From Punica granatum (Eukaryota > Streptophyta > Magnoliopsida > Myrtales > Lythraceae), in contig NC_045130.1 of the NCBI RefSeq assembly GCF_007655135.1, positions 10,416,001-10,480,000 on the forward strand: a DNA stretch of 64,000 bases, in the 5' to 3' direction. Under the pieces are notes generated by a model. The model did no database searches, had not been told where the DNA came from, and worked only from the letters and a program-made list of their open reading frames with translations. Below are positions 23,869 to 37,400 of the stretch, in pieces. Numbering within the stretch: position 1 is the first letter of the stretch; every line of letters begins with the position of its first letter. The translations under genes were made by a program, and so were the position numbers.

Positions 23869-24294
23869 AAAATACTCACTTGGGCCTACACGGACTTGAG
23901 CCCATCTGCCCTTAACAACTAACCCGAGCCGGGCATCCTCTTCCGTACTCGGGAAAGGGGGGACAAATACCAAACTAGCCTCGAGCTCCACACTCGGGCC
24001 TAACTAGAGGTGCACCTTTAGCTATCTCGAAACTGAATCGGATCACTCTTGGGCCTGATTAACATGAGGCACACTCTTGGCTACCTCGAAATCGAATCTG
24101 GCGTGGTGTGAGCCCACATGAGCGCGCGAAAGTATAACCCGCTCTGATACCATGTAAAATACCAACTTGGGTCTACACGGACTTGAGCCCATTTGCAACC
24201 CAAAAACTTAAGCTAATAGGTTACTGGACCCAACCCTCATATAAGCTTGTGGTTTCTTTCTTAATTTTTCGATGTGGGACTACATATCTCAACA
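23869..24294 (-). mobile_element. TRIM-like miniature LTR retrotransposon relic
   Basis: On the minus strand, 24294-24153 reads as a 142-bp LTR beginning TGTTGAGATATGTAGTCC and ending TTTACA. It is followed immediately (24152-24141) by TGGTATCAGAGC, the primer-binding site complementary to initiator tRNA-Met. The last ~45 bp of this LTR recur at 23915-23869 ('CAAGTCCGTGTAGGCCCAAG'), so the second LTR is present but truncated. The 225-bp interior has no coding capacity and contains a degenerate ~65-bp repeat. Short LTRs, a methionine PBS and no genes define TRIM elements. Confidence 0.75.
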
Positions 24295-26301
24295 TTTTTT
24301 TAAAGAATTTTAATCAACTCAGACTATCTATCAAATTCAATGGGACACAATCAGAAGATTCAGAGGAGAGAAGTCTACAATTATCTAGATAAAGCATATA
24401 ACACTAGCACCTTAAATATGTATATATAATAAAAATTTATATAAAATCAAATTACAAATAAGTGCAACTTATGAAATCCATCATTTTCAGAATGCCTAAA
24501 TTTTGGCGCTCGAACTTTATATTCCTACGAAAGTCATAAAGCAAGTGTAGCAAAGAGGGAGTGCGAGTTTGTATTGGAGCTGTAGAGTCCGTTAATGGAG
24601 CCAAATTTAGCTCATTTGATGTTTGTTTACCTAAGTATACAAGAAGGTGGTTAAGTTTACTTGGGGTAAACGTGAATGAAATGGAATAGAACGGAATAAA
24701 TGAATATCATCTTTCAAAGCTCTTTCTTTATTGATTGATGTCACTTTTTTTTTATATATTATAATATTCAGAATTTCAATTGGTTCCGATTAATTCAGTT
24801 CGGTGGTCATAGAGATTACTGGTGAATTCGATTGGAGCTATGGTGCCCCGAACAACCCCAACCTTGTTCGTCTCTCTATCTCTTCACTCGAAGAGAGAGA
24901 GAGAGAGAGAGACAAAAGCAGGGCAGCGGGAGCTCGACTTGAGTGAGGTTGTCAACAACTCTTGCGGCCATCGGTGACCTCGCTAGGGTGGTAGTGGCTA
25001 GCGACGACCCCAGCACCCCTCTCCAATATTTGGAAGGAATAGTTTTTAAAAAAATATATATTACTTCTATTTTTTAATATAAATCACCTATAAATTAATT
25101 TGTATTAAATAATCTAAAAATCAACTGAATTTTTAAGTAGATTAATATTTGATTATACTATATGCGATTTCAAGTAAATTATTATTAGATACTTGATCAT
25201 ATATACGCTCACTTACAACGATTGTATCATACTTAACAAGCCTAACATTGAGTTTAGTCATATGAAGAGCAAATGTACATTATCATACTTTTATTCGAAG
25301 CGTGGTACTCAGAAAACTTATCATTATAATACACCTTTCAATCGAAAACCATACATTTCAATAATAGAAACACCACACATCTTTCAAAGAAAATATTGTG
25401 TTGTGACGGTGATAATATTACTATATAAAAACCCACTGTGTAATTGATTTTGATTAGTTTGTCACTGTATAAAAGTCCACTGCGGAATTAATTCAAAATA
25501 GTATTCATTGTAATAGACATACCCCACCTTTCAAGGATAATATCGCATTGTAACAGTAATAATATTCAGTAAAAAAACCCACCGTGTAATTGATTCATTT
25601 TTTTGGTATCGACCATTATATCCAAAAGCCAATTTAACCATGACTAATCGACCCTTTAAATTATAAAACTCTTTCGGTATAATTTTTTTTTTTGAACATT
25701 TACAATGATTCGAATCCAAGATCTTACTTAATTGATTCTGATTAGTTTGTCACTGTATAAGAGCTCACTGCATACTGCATAATTAATAATTAGTTGGAAG
25801 AAATTAGTTGGAAGAAAGCCGATGAATAGTTTTGGCCAAAATAGGAAAAGGAAAAACCTTAAATGGATTCCCCTTTCTCAATTGGATTAAGTACAAAATC
25901 GAAATCAAATGTGAGCTCAGAACTACTGATTAAAACTCAACAATTGCAAATCAAGATTTGTTACTACGTCGCCATTAATAATCTTTTTCTCCCAAAAATA
26001 CAAATAGGACAACCCCCATGGTTCCCATCCAATTCTGTATCTTTCTAAGATTTGATTAATTACGTCACAGAGCCCAAGAGGTTAACCATCCAATTCTTTA
26101 CTTTTCCACATGTACATTTTAGAGGTTAACCAAATAGGAAACCATCACCATATCCTAACCCAAATTTGGCCTTTCACCTTGGAAACAAACAGAGCATCTC
26201 CGGATGGCACTTTCCGATTTCCATCAGATCATCTTTTGAGCTTAGCTAAGTGGAAGAAGGCCAAGCAATAAGGGCAAAAAAGCGGGGGAATTCAAAATCT
26301 T
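24295..26301. other. Spacer with GA microsatellite and a degenerate repeat cluster
   Basis: A GA run is at about 24893-24912. Between about 25390 and 25790 a phrase resembling 'TGATTAGTTTGTCACTGTATAA' occurs twice (25450 and 25738), and 'AACCCACTGTGTAATTGATT' twice (25429 and 25578), a diverged tandem array. No gene recognised. The last ~100 bp are 3' flank of the bHLH gene. Confidence 0.5.
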
Positions 26302-27965
26302 TTACTGAAGGAGCGGAGATGACGATGATGAGAGGTTTGCGTTGCACATAGCGGGTGACCAAAAATCAGCACCATTACAGGCGGCCACGTGGGCGGTGCA
26401 GGCTAAAGGTATGAGGCAGAGTCCCCGGCTTCTCAGGCTCCTCTTCCTCAAACTCGAAGTTGATTCTTCTCCAGTGTTTCCTCCACCCTCCTTGTAAGTT
26501 GTAACATCGACAAGTGAATTACAGCAAAAGAAGGATTAATTTTATCCACCATTGGGCATATGTGCAACTTGGATGCAGCTGTGCGAGCAGTCGAGGCAAT
26601 AAAGATCACCGTCCACAGCTGCACCAACTGCAACATAGTCCAACTGCAAAGACAGAAACATAAATCTAGAATTGATACATTTATGCAACGTATCTCCCAT
26701 CATTTTCTTGAAAAATAAGATTTGCTTTTCCTCCAAATATTAGTCCAATTTGGGCTTCGCACATTCTGAGTCCTAATCTCAGCACCATCCCACATAGTTC
26801 CAGGGCTGGGAGACGCCATTAAGTGATCTTATCACATTCCACTCAATTCACTAGAATATGATCTTTCAGCATGAAGACAATTATGAAGGACAGAACACAT
26901 TTATCGGGAAATTCCATCAGACATATGTATCTATATACTCCATGTACAAGTTTAGTGGGAATACTAGTTCTTTAAGTGTGAGAGTTGTGGAAGGCCACTT
27001 ACAGGCGGCTCGGGAGAGGAAGGGAACTGCTGCAGGTAGGGAGAACAGAGGACCTGTACTTGCTCGTGCAAGAACCTTATGTATCCCATTGCTTCATGAA
27101 GCACCGATGCTGTATCTGTCTGAACATTCTCAGTTTTGCAGAATCAAGAATTAATACCACGCATCAGAAATATTAATGCCATGCTTCAACTTCTCGGTTT
27201 TCGACTTTTACCTTCCCATGAGGTGATACAAGCTGCTGCAATGCTGCGATCCTCTCCCCCAGTCTCTCTCTCCTTCCCTGCTCATTGCCACAAAGCATTA
27301 AGGAGATCAGAGAACTACTGTATCATAACAAAGTGCTCATCAAGGAAAATTTAGGACAGAAAATAATTGAAAATCAAGTCACGACTCATCAGACCCTTGT
27401 TTTTCTGTTTGATGGGGCATTCTCAGTTTTGGACCTCTTGGAGCTTCTTCCATTCACAGTGGGAGCGGTTAAAACAATGCCGCTGGAGCTCTGCACCAGC
27501 CCATGAAGAAACCCCTCTCTCCTCTTATTACACACCAAAAATGAAAGAAAAAAATCAAACCAATCCTTAATCTGGTGGACCTATAAAAATGTATATCGGG
27601 AACAAAAGACAACTGGTCAAGTCAATCTCTGTTCTTACTTTGGATGTGGGCAGACATCCAGTGTTCGTATCGCGGCTAGTTAAAGAAGAAGTTGATCTCT
27701 TGGGATCAGTTGTTATACTTCTGGCGGGTTCAGTGAAGGCGGCTTTCACTTCAGTGCTTTCATCCTCTTTGGGGTTCCCAAAACGGAGCATTTTGGGAGG
27801 GTCTTGCTTGGAGTAAGGGCTAAGACAGCTGAGACTACTGCCTAAGCTCGTCGTCTCCGACAATGCGAAGCCTGCCAAATCATCCGCAAAGAGCAACTGA
27901 GAGAAAGTCCCTCTCATGGTTTGGAGCTCCCAATCGAAATCGACAATCCGATCATCATCAGCCAT
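26302..27965 (-). CDS. bHLH transcription factor, bHLH113-like (four exons)
   Basis: Exons: 27965-27639 (109 codons), 27277-27212 (22), 27119-27003 (39) and 26490-26302 (62 plus stop). All introns are GT-AG and phase 0, for a total of 232 residues. The helix-loop-helix spans exons 2-3: '[20 protein letters not shown]' then '[20 protein letters not shown]' and '[11 protein letters not shown]'. The C-terminus has the subfamily block '[18 protein letters not shown]' and '[10 protein letters not shown]'. This matches the plant bHLH113/bHLH110/bHLH123-type group, nuclear dimerising transcription factors. As in that group, the canonical basic region (His-Glu-Arg at the E-box contact positions) is not seen before helix 1, suggesting atypical or no E-box binding. 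An upstream in-frame ATG at 28022 would add 19 residues; I prefer 27965 ('[14 protein letters not shown]'). Promoter-side GA and CT runs lie at 28690-28812. Confidence 0.88.
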
Positions 27966-30218
27966 GTCAATAATAGGAACCCGATTCGGAGACACTGCCA
28001 AAGATGCCAACTCTATGCTCATTTACTCATTTATATGTCCAGAGAAAGCAAGACCCAACATCTCTGGAGAACACAGAGCAACAATGCAACCAGCTGCATG
28101 CCTCGATTTTGCTTCAGTTGTGAGCTTTCTACTCAAAATTCTCGATTACAACCAGAAACCCAGTTTAGAAACACAAGACAAGATTACAACTTCACGCTTA
28201 TCTGATCATTCTACAGGCAAAACAAGCAGAGCCCTGAAATTGCATGTTCCCGCAGAACTTCTGTTTCCCTTCCTCTGGGCCTTTAGATTAATCAGAACCA
28301 GCCTCTGAATAAGATTCGAAAAGCACAGATAAAGATCTTAACTTTATGCCCATCGAAGAAAAAAGATCTCAACTTTATGTCGTACCAAAGGAAATAAAAA
28401 ATAAAAAATCTCAACTTTATGCTCGGCCACTCACGGTGAAGGTGTCGCCAGAACTTTTTCATGGAAGCTTCTTGTTTGGAGAGAACTACAAAGAGACATC
28501 ACGTACAAGAGAAATTAGCTGCATGTATCGGTTGTTCAGCTTCTGGTTACTTCCTTTTGTCTTGCTTCCTTTTCTGTCAAGTTCTTGGGAATGTCATGGG
28601 GTGTGGCTCACTGCGGCGGGCAATGTGGCTGCTCAGCTGCAGATAGAGTCGGGAGTTCAGGGGAGGTGGTGGGGCCTTTCCGAGGATGTGAGAGAGAGAG
28701 GGGGAAACAAACAGTGCATCGGAGGACGGTCCCACAGACTCCTCGGAGTGCGAGGATTTGACCGTCTGTGTCTGAAATGAAAACCGAAGCGCTCGCTCTA
28801 TCTCTCTCTCTCACATCCTCGATTGGTTTGCACGTAGAACCCCCCTTTTCTTGAGAAAATATTCATGCTTTGAAATAGCAATTTCTTGAGAAAGTCACTC
28901 TCATGATTTGCACGTAGAAAACACCCCAACCCCCACTCCCTTTTTTTTTTTTCCTCTTTTCTCTTTTCTTTTGGGTGAAAATACTGGGCAAAAGCACAAA
29001 TGCAAAAAAAAAAAGGGAAAAAGGGACCCCTTTTCTTGGAGACAAAAGAAATCCCATTTTTTGTTGGATTGGAAATATAGCAGTTTTCTGGAAAGAAAGA
29101 AATGCAATTTTTTTGCTTTGAAGGGATAATTCAAGTTTACTCTATGCCAAGATGGACGACTTGAAACTAATACGGCTCGAGTTCAATCTTTACCGGTAAA
29201 ATCTCTGTTTTTTAATTTTGATTTATTTTCAATTTTATGTTAAGCCATGAAAGTCCTTCATGATGAAAAAAAATGGATTTCTCTATTTTTTTCTCTCCTT
29301 TTCTTGGTAATACCTTGCAAATGTCTATGTAAATTTTCTTCGTACTTGCCCCTAAATATGCGAAATATAGATGGAGAAAGCTTTCAAGTAGACCTTGTAT
29401 TCTAATTTACAAAAAAAAAAACTTTTAATTAAAGACGGTGTAGAACAACGACACACGCTTTCACCTGATGACTAAAAGACCTCAAGTTCGATACTCATTA
29501 TTTTATTTTATTGTATTAGATTTACGGACATTCTTAGAAAAAAAAAAGAGGCTTTTTATTCTAGCTCTTCTTTCTTATTGTTCATGGTTGTATGGATTTA
29601 CTCATATAGTTGAGCAAAGATGAACATGCGGTTAGTTTCATGTAATACGAATTGACATGACTTAACACATTATACAACCAAACATTAGTTATGTATAGTA
29701 CTCAGATTTAATGAGATTTTATCATATCTTAACAAATGAACGCAGGGAAAAATGTCTTAGAGTAAAGACACTAAAAACGGGAACATCAGCAGGATCTTTT
29801 AGACTAATATAAAGATGTAATAGTGGCGCATTCTCTCGCCTAGGAGCCTAAGGAGTTTTAAGTTAGATATTTAGGTGGAACTATCCGTGATCCTTTATTA
29901 GATATTTAAAATTTTTATTTTATTGTACTATATCTATATAAGCTTTTCTTATAATAAGAAAAAAGATATATTTACATGTGAGCAATGCCATTGCGGTAGA
30001 CCAATCGTCACTAAACTCCCGATCACAACGTTGATCTATATGAACCCATGTCAAAACCTACATCAATAAGAGGGTTTTTAAATCATAATTCATGTTGGCC
30101 AAAAAAAAAGGTCGTAATTCATGAGATTCTTAGCCATCTCTTTCTCTTGTGTGGTATTTGTGGTCAAACTCAACTTGGGAGGGAAACAATATGGGTGTTG
30201 AGCCCCTACTAAATCAAA
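27966..30218. other. bHLH 5' region and AT-rich spacer
   Basis: 27966-28820 is probably 5' UTR and promoter of the bHLH gene; GAGAGA and CTCTCT tracts lie at about 28688-28700 and 28799-28812. 28860-29130 is rich in poly-A and poly-T runs. A SINE-like B-box ('CAAGTTCGATACT') near 29480 is too diverged to call. Open frames here look non-coding. Confidence 0.45.
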
Positions 30219-31467
30219 GGGAGAATGACACTTGAGATCCTATATGTTTGTCAATTTTTAATATCGAGTCCTAAATGTTTCAGTTTGGAAAAACAAGTCT
30301 TAAAAAGGTTTGGAAAAGTGACACTTTTGGTCATTTCCGTTACTCCCGTTAACGGAATTCCAACAAGGCAAACGGAATGCCACGTGGCGCTTCCTGAGTG
30401 GTCAGGAGTTGGTTCGGGTAGTTGGGGTAGAATTGGGTCGGGTTCGGGTTCGGATGTCTCCTTCTTCACCCGACTCCCTCCCCATGCGCCGTCCCTGCAC
30501 TCGAAACCCTAGCGCCGCCCCTGCGCTGGAAAGACTCCTCCATTGGCGATGGTCATAGAGCCCAAGCTCCTAGGGAGACGTCAGAAAGGGAATCCTCTAC
30601 CTTTCTTCTTGTTTCGAGTCTTTGCAGATCTGTGGGATGATCGGAACATGAGCATTGCTATGCTTCTCCAAGCTGGAAAGTAATTGAGGCAATGGTGATA
30701 TCTTGGGATTTGTCATTAACTATTTCTGCAAGTTATGTTTGAAGGGAAAGGGCCGATCATGTATTTCATATCGATTTAGCCTCTTTGCGATTTAAATCAT
30801 ATGAGCTTCACATTAATCCGCTTCAAATCGTTGTTCTGTTGTTATGCTCCTCCCCTTCATTCTACCAAACAACTCAAATGCGGAATCAAACACCTTTTGA
30901 GCTCACCAACGAGTTCCATGAGACAACATCTTGCTCAGGCATTGCATCGAACACCTTTCGGGCACAATCCACACACGCCCCATGTGATGAATACATTGAT
31001 CAGAAGTCGGTTCTTAATTACACCAATGTTTCAAATGGAACAATGCAAATGTTTAATGCCATGCAATCTTAGGGTTTTCTGGAAACCATGAACAAAAAAT
31101 CCACCAGACTCGCTTGCCTAAGAAGACGAAGGGTGGTGTGAGGAAAGGCTTGAAGAAGGATGGCCTTGATGCCATTGTTGCAGGGGCGGCAATTGCAAGG
31201 GATGGAGTCGGGTGAAGAAGGAGACACTCGGCCCGAAACCGACCCGATTCTGCCACGACATCCGGACCCGAACCAACTCGTGACCACTCATAAAGCGCCA
31301 CATGGCATTCCGTTTGCCTTGCTGGAATTCCGTTAACTGGAGTAACGGAAAAGACCAAAAGTGTCACTTTTTCAAACCTTTTAGGATTTGTTTTTCCAAA
31401 CTGAAACATTTAGGACTCGATGTCAAAAATTGACAAACATATAGGATCTCAAGTGTCATTTTCCCCC
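30219..31467. mobile_element. Mutator-like non-autonomous element with ~260-bp inverted repeats
   Basis: The left terminus (30219 to about 30480) and right terminus (about 31195 to 31467) are long imperfect inverted repeats. Matching blocks include 'ATGACACTTGAGATCCTATA', 'AAATGTTTCAGTTTGGAAAA', 'GTTAACGGAATTCCA' and 'AAACGGAATGCCA'. Flanks carry the direct repeat AAATCAAA (30211-30218 and 31468-31475), extendable to 9 bp with one mismatch, as expected of Mutator-type 8-11 bp duplications. The ~700-bp interior encodes no transposase. Open frames inside the inverted repeats are mirror images of each other and not genes. Confidence 0.85.
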
Positions 31468-34400
31468 AAATCAAATATAATTATCTTAACGCGGAGAAGG
31501 AGACTTCAGGTTCTAAATATATTCAGATTTTGTACATTATTCCTTAATACAATTCACGTGTTAAACCTTTTCTTACGGACTATCCAAAAGAATTAAGGAA
31601 AAAAAAAGATTTGGTTTTGCGGATATATGCCGATTAAAGAGTTGGTGTACAAAATGATTTGTCAAATCAAGAAAAAAAATTAATTACAAGTGTCGCGAGA
31701 TTGAGGGTGAAGTATATTAGAAATAACAAAAAGGAGAAAAAAAATTGAAGAAGTGATTTAATCAGTCACCAAGCACAAAGCGAAGTTCTCTGTTCGACCG
31801 CCACCGCCACTGCCACTGCCACGTCCGCCGCCGTTGCCTGATCGGGACAGACGTGACTTGATCCAATGGTTTCGCCTGCAGTGAAAGAGAAGCTGCTTGT
31901 CGTGTCTCTTCAATGACCCGGCTCTCTCCCTCTCTGTTTTTTTTTATTACACGAATAAAATTGTGAGTAGCAGTGATAGAACACTGTTTTCTCCCACTAC
32001 ACAATATTGAGACTTTCGTATTCAATCGCAAATATATTAGATAAATTGAACAATCAGTGTCAATATTGACCCTATCAGTGTGGCACCATCAGAGATCTTG
32101 TATAGTTCACAAAAATCGGAAATGACCTCAGGTTTAAGCTAAAGAGCCCACCTTAGTATATGTCACCTGAGAATTCCAACTCAAGACCTGGAGATCTCTA
32201 AATTACATGAAAATGAGTTTGAAGTCACTAGATCATCACCCTTAATAGTATTACTCAGCTTCCTCAACTGTTAATCAACAAGGCATACATCGAAAGATTT
32301 TGCTAATATGACTCCGTGTCATCGCGACACGAATTTTTTCACTTTTGAAATGCGCATGAATCTCGCAGCTTACTACACGATCCAATAATGGAAAGATTAC
32401 AGGTCACGATAACGAAGAATCATATTAGAATTTCATACATCAGAAATAGTTGCAGCTGCAATTGTGGTGTTCCACCATCTCATTGGTGTAATCTCGACCG
32501 GTTTTTTCAGTTGACCAAATCACGCGTAGCTCATCAGTTCCTCAAGATCTCCCGTAACTTATCGGTTGCACTCGACACATTTAGTAACGAGACGTAAGTC
32601 AATTGACGGTCAGACATACTTAGAAGATGGTGACTTTCCATGTATGATGACAAAATAAATCAGTGATTTAAGACTCTCGTAATCTCTATGAAAATTAAAA
32701 CTTCATATGTAATTTCATATTCGTGACATCGAGTCTAGATCTCTGACCGTGCCCGTGTTTTTCGCTCGGCATGTTCGGATCGAACATTTTGTATCCTCTG
32801 GGAGACTGTGCCTCCCGACACCTCGTTGGCAGTTCGGTTCCGTTTATGTACGAATGCACAGTTTGTGCCTCTTCCCAATCTCCCTCACTTCCCATGTTTT
32901 GAATCTTTGAAACTCTGATTTGACTGCCATGAATGATTTCTACTCAATATTTTTTGAAATTGATGAATATATCTTTTGGAATTGAAAAAAAATAAAATAA
33001 AACATGCAGCTGGTTGAAACGCAATAGATAGAGCGTTGGAGTTGTCACTTATGGTGATTGCGGTTTTTTAACTAAATCTTTTTGGCATATAGTATTTGAC
33101 ATTCAAAAATTCTATAGGTCGGACTAATCATGTTGGATCCTAGTTAGCTCAATAAAGAATTATTACTATTTTGAATCAATTTCGTTTGCTGATATAATCT
33201 GTTGATCTCAATATCATGGAATACTAAAAGGCTCGGATTAATGTTTCCTCCCACGATTAACAATGATGCATGATAAAGGTGAAAATATCTATTACATATA
33301 TGAAAGTCTGGAACTTATTATTGTGTTTCTTCGCATTTCAAAATTTTCATTTTACCATTCCATATGTGTAAACAGTTTTCTTAATTCCTATTTTGTCGAC
33401 TCAATGTCCGTGGGCATTTTTCTAAACTCCATTCAATCATTCAATAGATATATTTTCTATTTTCTATTTAAAATACAACACGACCTTTCATATTAGTGTC
33501 AATTGAAAGAAAAATAATGTTCTATAGAAATTCAACAATAATATACCTAACTCATTAAAGTATTTTTGCACTTACGGTTACAATTGTGCCTCCTAAATCA
33601 TAATTAAATAATGGCACCTCATTAATTCTAAAAGACACACTGCATATATATATATATATATATAATCATATTTCTACTTCTACTCCTTTCACCTGACGGT
33701 TCTTTTGGCTATTTACTTACGTGCTCTTTGCTCCTCATTTACTTTTTCAAAAATACTCTTCATACTCTTAAAAGTATGCATATGTATCCCCCTTCTATCA
33801 CTCTATTGTATTCTTCTAAAATATAACTCACGTGCTTTTTTTGCATAAATTAAGCTATTTACACCAATCACCTCATTCTAAATAACATATTTTCATTAAC
33901 AAATTCTCTATTCGAGTATAATAATATTTTCAAAATTATAATAATTTATAATTTATAACATCAATAAAAGTATAAGTCCTTTAAAGTGTCTTTCGATTTT
34001 TACTTTCTCAAAATACCCTTTCAATTTTGAAAAGTAGGTATTTATATCTCTCTATATGTCTATTCAATTATAATTTTCTAAAATATAACTACATGTACCT
34101 TTCACATAAATTATATCATACGCACTAATCATTAGTTTCTAAATGCATTTTTTTAATCAATAATATATAGGTGTGTATATATATATATATATATATACTA
34201 ATTACAAAAGTATGAAGTTCCTTTTACCCCATTTTACTCCCTTTTATTGTCTTTTCCCACTTTTGTAATTCCTAATCATACCCTTATAACAAATTAGTTC
34301 TCGTCTTTTCATAAAAAATTGTATCTTGCACATCATGCCCTTTCAGTTCGTAACAAAAGCTAATGGTGCCCCTCATTGAAAGGCCAATAAATGTCATCAA

Positions 34401-37400
34401 TTATTGAAATAATGGTCCGATTCCATTCCATTCAAAATAACAATTGAACTGCTCTCACTTCTCCTAAAAGATTCAACGAAAAATTTTGCTATGTCCTGTA
34501 ACATTTACATGGACAATATCCTTCTTCCAAATAAGGATGATTGTATTGTGAGTAATTTAAGTAATTTTTTCTAATGTTTTACTGATTCGGAGGACTCTTT
34601 ATCTGAGAGAGAAGCATTTTTCTTAAGGAGAGATTATGTATGTATCTGGTCTTGTTTCAATTTTTCATAAGGTTTGTTTTCTTTATGAATGTTTACAAAG
34701 AAAAATAATGGCGTGACACAGTACGTTGAAAATTGCTGGGTTTAAATCAAAACACAATATCATCCATTTTTCTTTTCTCTCACTATTCGATTCCTCTCTC
34801 CGTCCCTCTTTTGTCTCATATCTTTCTCTTTCTTTTGGCCGAGCCATTGTTATCGACATGATGTCATTGCATCCCACCCGCTACTACCTCAACTTGTTAG
34901 GATCACTATCCCCCTGTCTTGTCGAGGCGATTTGATATCTCACTGTCGAGGGTCTTGTCACCATGATCTGGGGCATGTCATTGATCGTTAATGCGATGTC
35001 GTAGATGGGCTAACAAGAGATTGAGTAGAGCGAGGGTAATCGACTCCAAGCCAACAACCTCGATTTTGGAAGGGGGAGTGTCGTAGATAAGAGAGTTGGG
35101 AAGGGGGAGAGGAGAGGGAATGATTTTACATTTTGCAATTCAATTTCTCCCTAATAAACGTTGACGAGGCTACATTTGATTAGTGCCTGCAAAAGGTCCC
35201 TTTTAGGAAGCGAAAATTGATATTAAACAGCATGGGAATGCGGAAGCAGTCTTATCCCCAAGGATTTTGACGGTCATTGGTAGAGGATGTGATTAAAAGT
35301 GAATGTACACATGCAATTATATTTATGTATGTATGCCTCTTGAACTGAACGATTAAATAACTTGATGTATTTTAAGTTTTTTGATGACGTACTTTTGCGA
35401 TATCTTTAGTTAGGAAATTTGTTCTATTTTATCATTTATCAATTTCAAGGAGATTTCTTGGAAAAAATTTAGAGTTTTTATTTCTATCTTTTTGGAACTT
35501 TTCCATCTTATAACTTTTTAACTGAACTTTTCTTTATTTATTCATCACTTAGAAACGACCCGTTATATCTTATTCTTATTTGTGAGTGAGACACTCTTTT
35601 ATCAATTGTAAAATCAAAATTTAAAATTTAAGGGGTGCTTCCCTATTTTTGGGGGACAAACTATTACATTTTTTCATATATTCAATCAGTTATAATTAAT
35701 CAACTATATATTTTCATTTCTTAATAGTTCATTAGGCTGATAGAAGGGTGAAATAATATGTTCTGCTGGAAAAAAGCTTTTTCTCTTTTATTTCAATTTG
35801 CGCCATTTGATATCCAAAAAATTAATGGGTTTTTGACAAATCTAGGTTCGAGGCTAGGTGATCTTGAAATACATTAGTTGCATGGATATATATGCTTTCA
35901 TTATATAAAGCTTGTTCTGGGTAACTAATGAATATTTCGTTGCGAGAAGAATGATTTCAAAACTTATATTTTGCTATGGTCTAAATAGGCGGACATGCGT
36001 ATGTAACATATATCCAAAATGATTACGATGGGTGATATAGATGGGGATTAATTGTTAAAAAACTTTTAGTATTTCTACGGGTCCACAAAAATTTCATCTA
36101 AAATAAGTTCAAGATTTTTTGACAAAATATTCACTAAAATTTCATATGATAATTTGTCAAACAACTTACTGATGAATTTTTTTTCGGAAATATGTTAGAA
36201 TGTTCTCACCAAAAACAATTATTAAAAATAAAAATATTTGTTGAGAAACTCCCAAAGAAATATTAAACAAAAATAGAGCTCATTGATTCGTATTTTGTTG
36301 CAGAAAATCAATTTCTTAGAATAAGGTGGCTTGCCATTAGGTTATTTGATACAAGACCACTGTCTGGTCTGGTTCATTTCATTATGATTTTTTAAAAAAA
36401 TGTAATTTCCAATGGAAATCAAATTTTATTTGACCTTATAAAATATTCAAATTAAAAAAATCAAGTATTTCGCCAGAAAAAGGTAGAAATTCCTTTTTGT
36501 TTTTTACGAACTTTATCTTAAAATTTTATTTTTGAAATATAATTATAAGAAAGTTTTTCAAGAAAAAAGAAGTGGGGAATACCCTACAAAATATTCATAA
36601 AAATAATTAGATAAAATCCACGAAGAAGATGATACTACACTGGCTACTAAAATATGATCAAACATCTCTTCATGAATTTATATACTTTATTAATTATAAT
36701 CATGCATAATAATAGAATAAATTTTAATCTTTATTTCATTAATATATTGTACTACATGTGCAATGCACTCGCCTGCCTACTAGTACTTATAAAATGTAGG
36801 AGTTATGTAACCAATTGTTTTTCAAGGAAATGGAGCTTTCGTTACTTTTGATACAGTTGGTTGGCAAAAATGCGAATAACCTCGTATCCATCTTACCTCT
36901 TTTGTAGCTTTCTTACTGTCATATTGAATATTTAAATCAATTAGAATTTTATCGCACTTTCTAGATTATAGACCCATGGACTTAATTTGAATATGTGAAG
37001 AGAAATTATTAAAGTCTCCATGCCCGCCATTGTATCGTTTAGTTTTTCTTTTATTTAGGCTTCGTCCTCTCCTTATCTACCGAAAAAAATAACACGGCAT
37101 GCTTCACTATCAACTTGATTCATAGTCGAGGATAAGTACACTGCTGTTAATCCCTTGTCGATTAAATATTCATTATTTCATTTGTTCTATGTGACAGACT
37201 TATATTTCGTAGAGAAAATCATTCACGATAAACCTAGTTTACCATTCAACTTTACTATTGGGTGCTGATTAAAATTGCTTTAGCATGATTCCTGCTCGTG
37301 TTCCTCCTCATCAATTCTAAGCACATGGATCAGTTTCCGTTATAGGCCCATTTTTTTACAGCTCATGTTCATGGGCCTAAGGGAGATAATATTCAATGAG

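Noticed and set aside
25193..25447. Any CRISPR-like or regularly spaced array
   Set aside because: Repeats here are diverged and irregular; a CRISPR array is not expected in a plant nuclear genome.
28346..28780. 144-codon frame upstream of the bHLH gene
   Set aside because: Lies in the probable promoter/5' UTR of the minus-strand bHLH gene; no domain.
30225..31409. Open frames at both ends of the Mutator-like element
   Set aside because: They are mirror images of each other because of the inverted repeats, and contain no domain.
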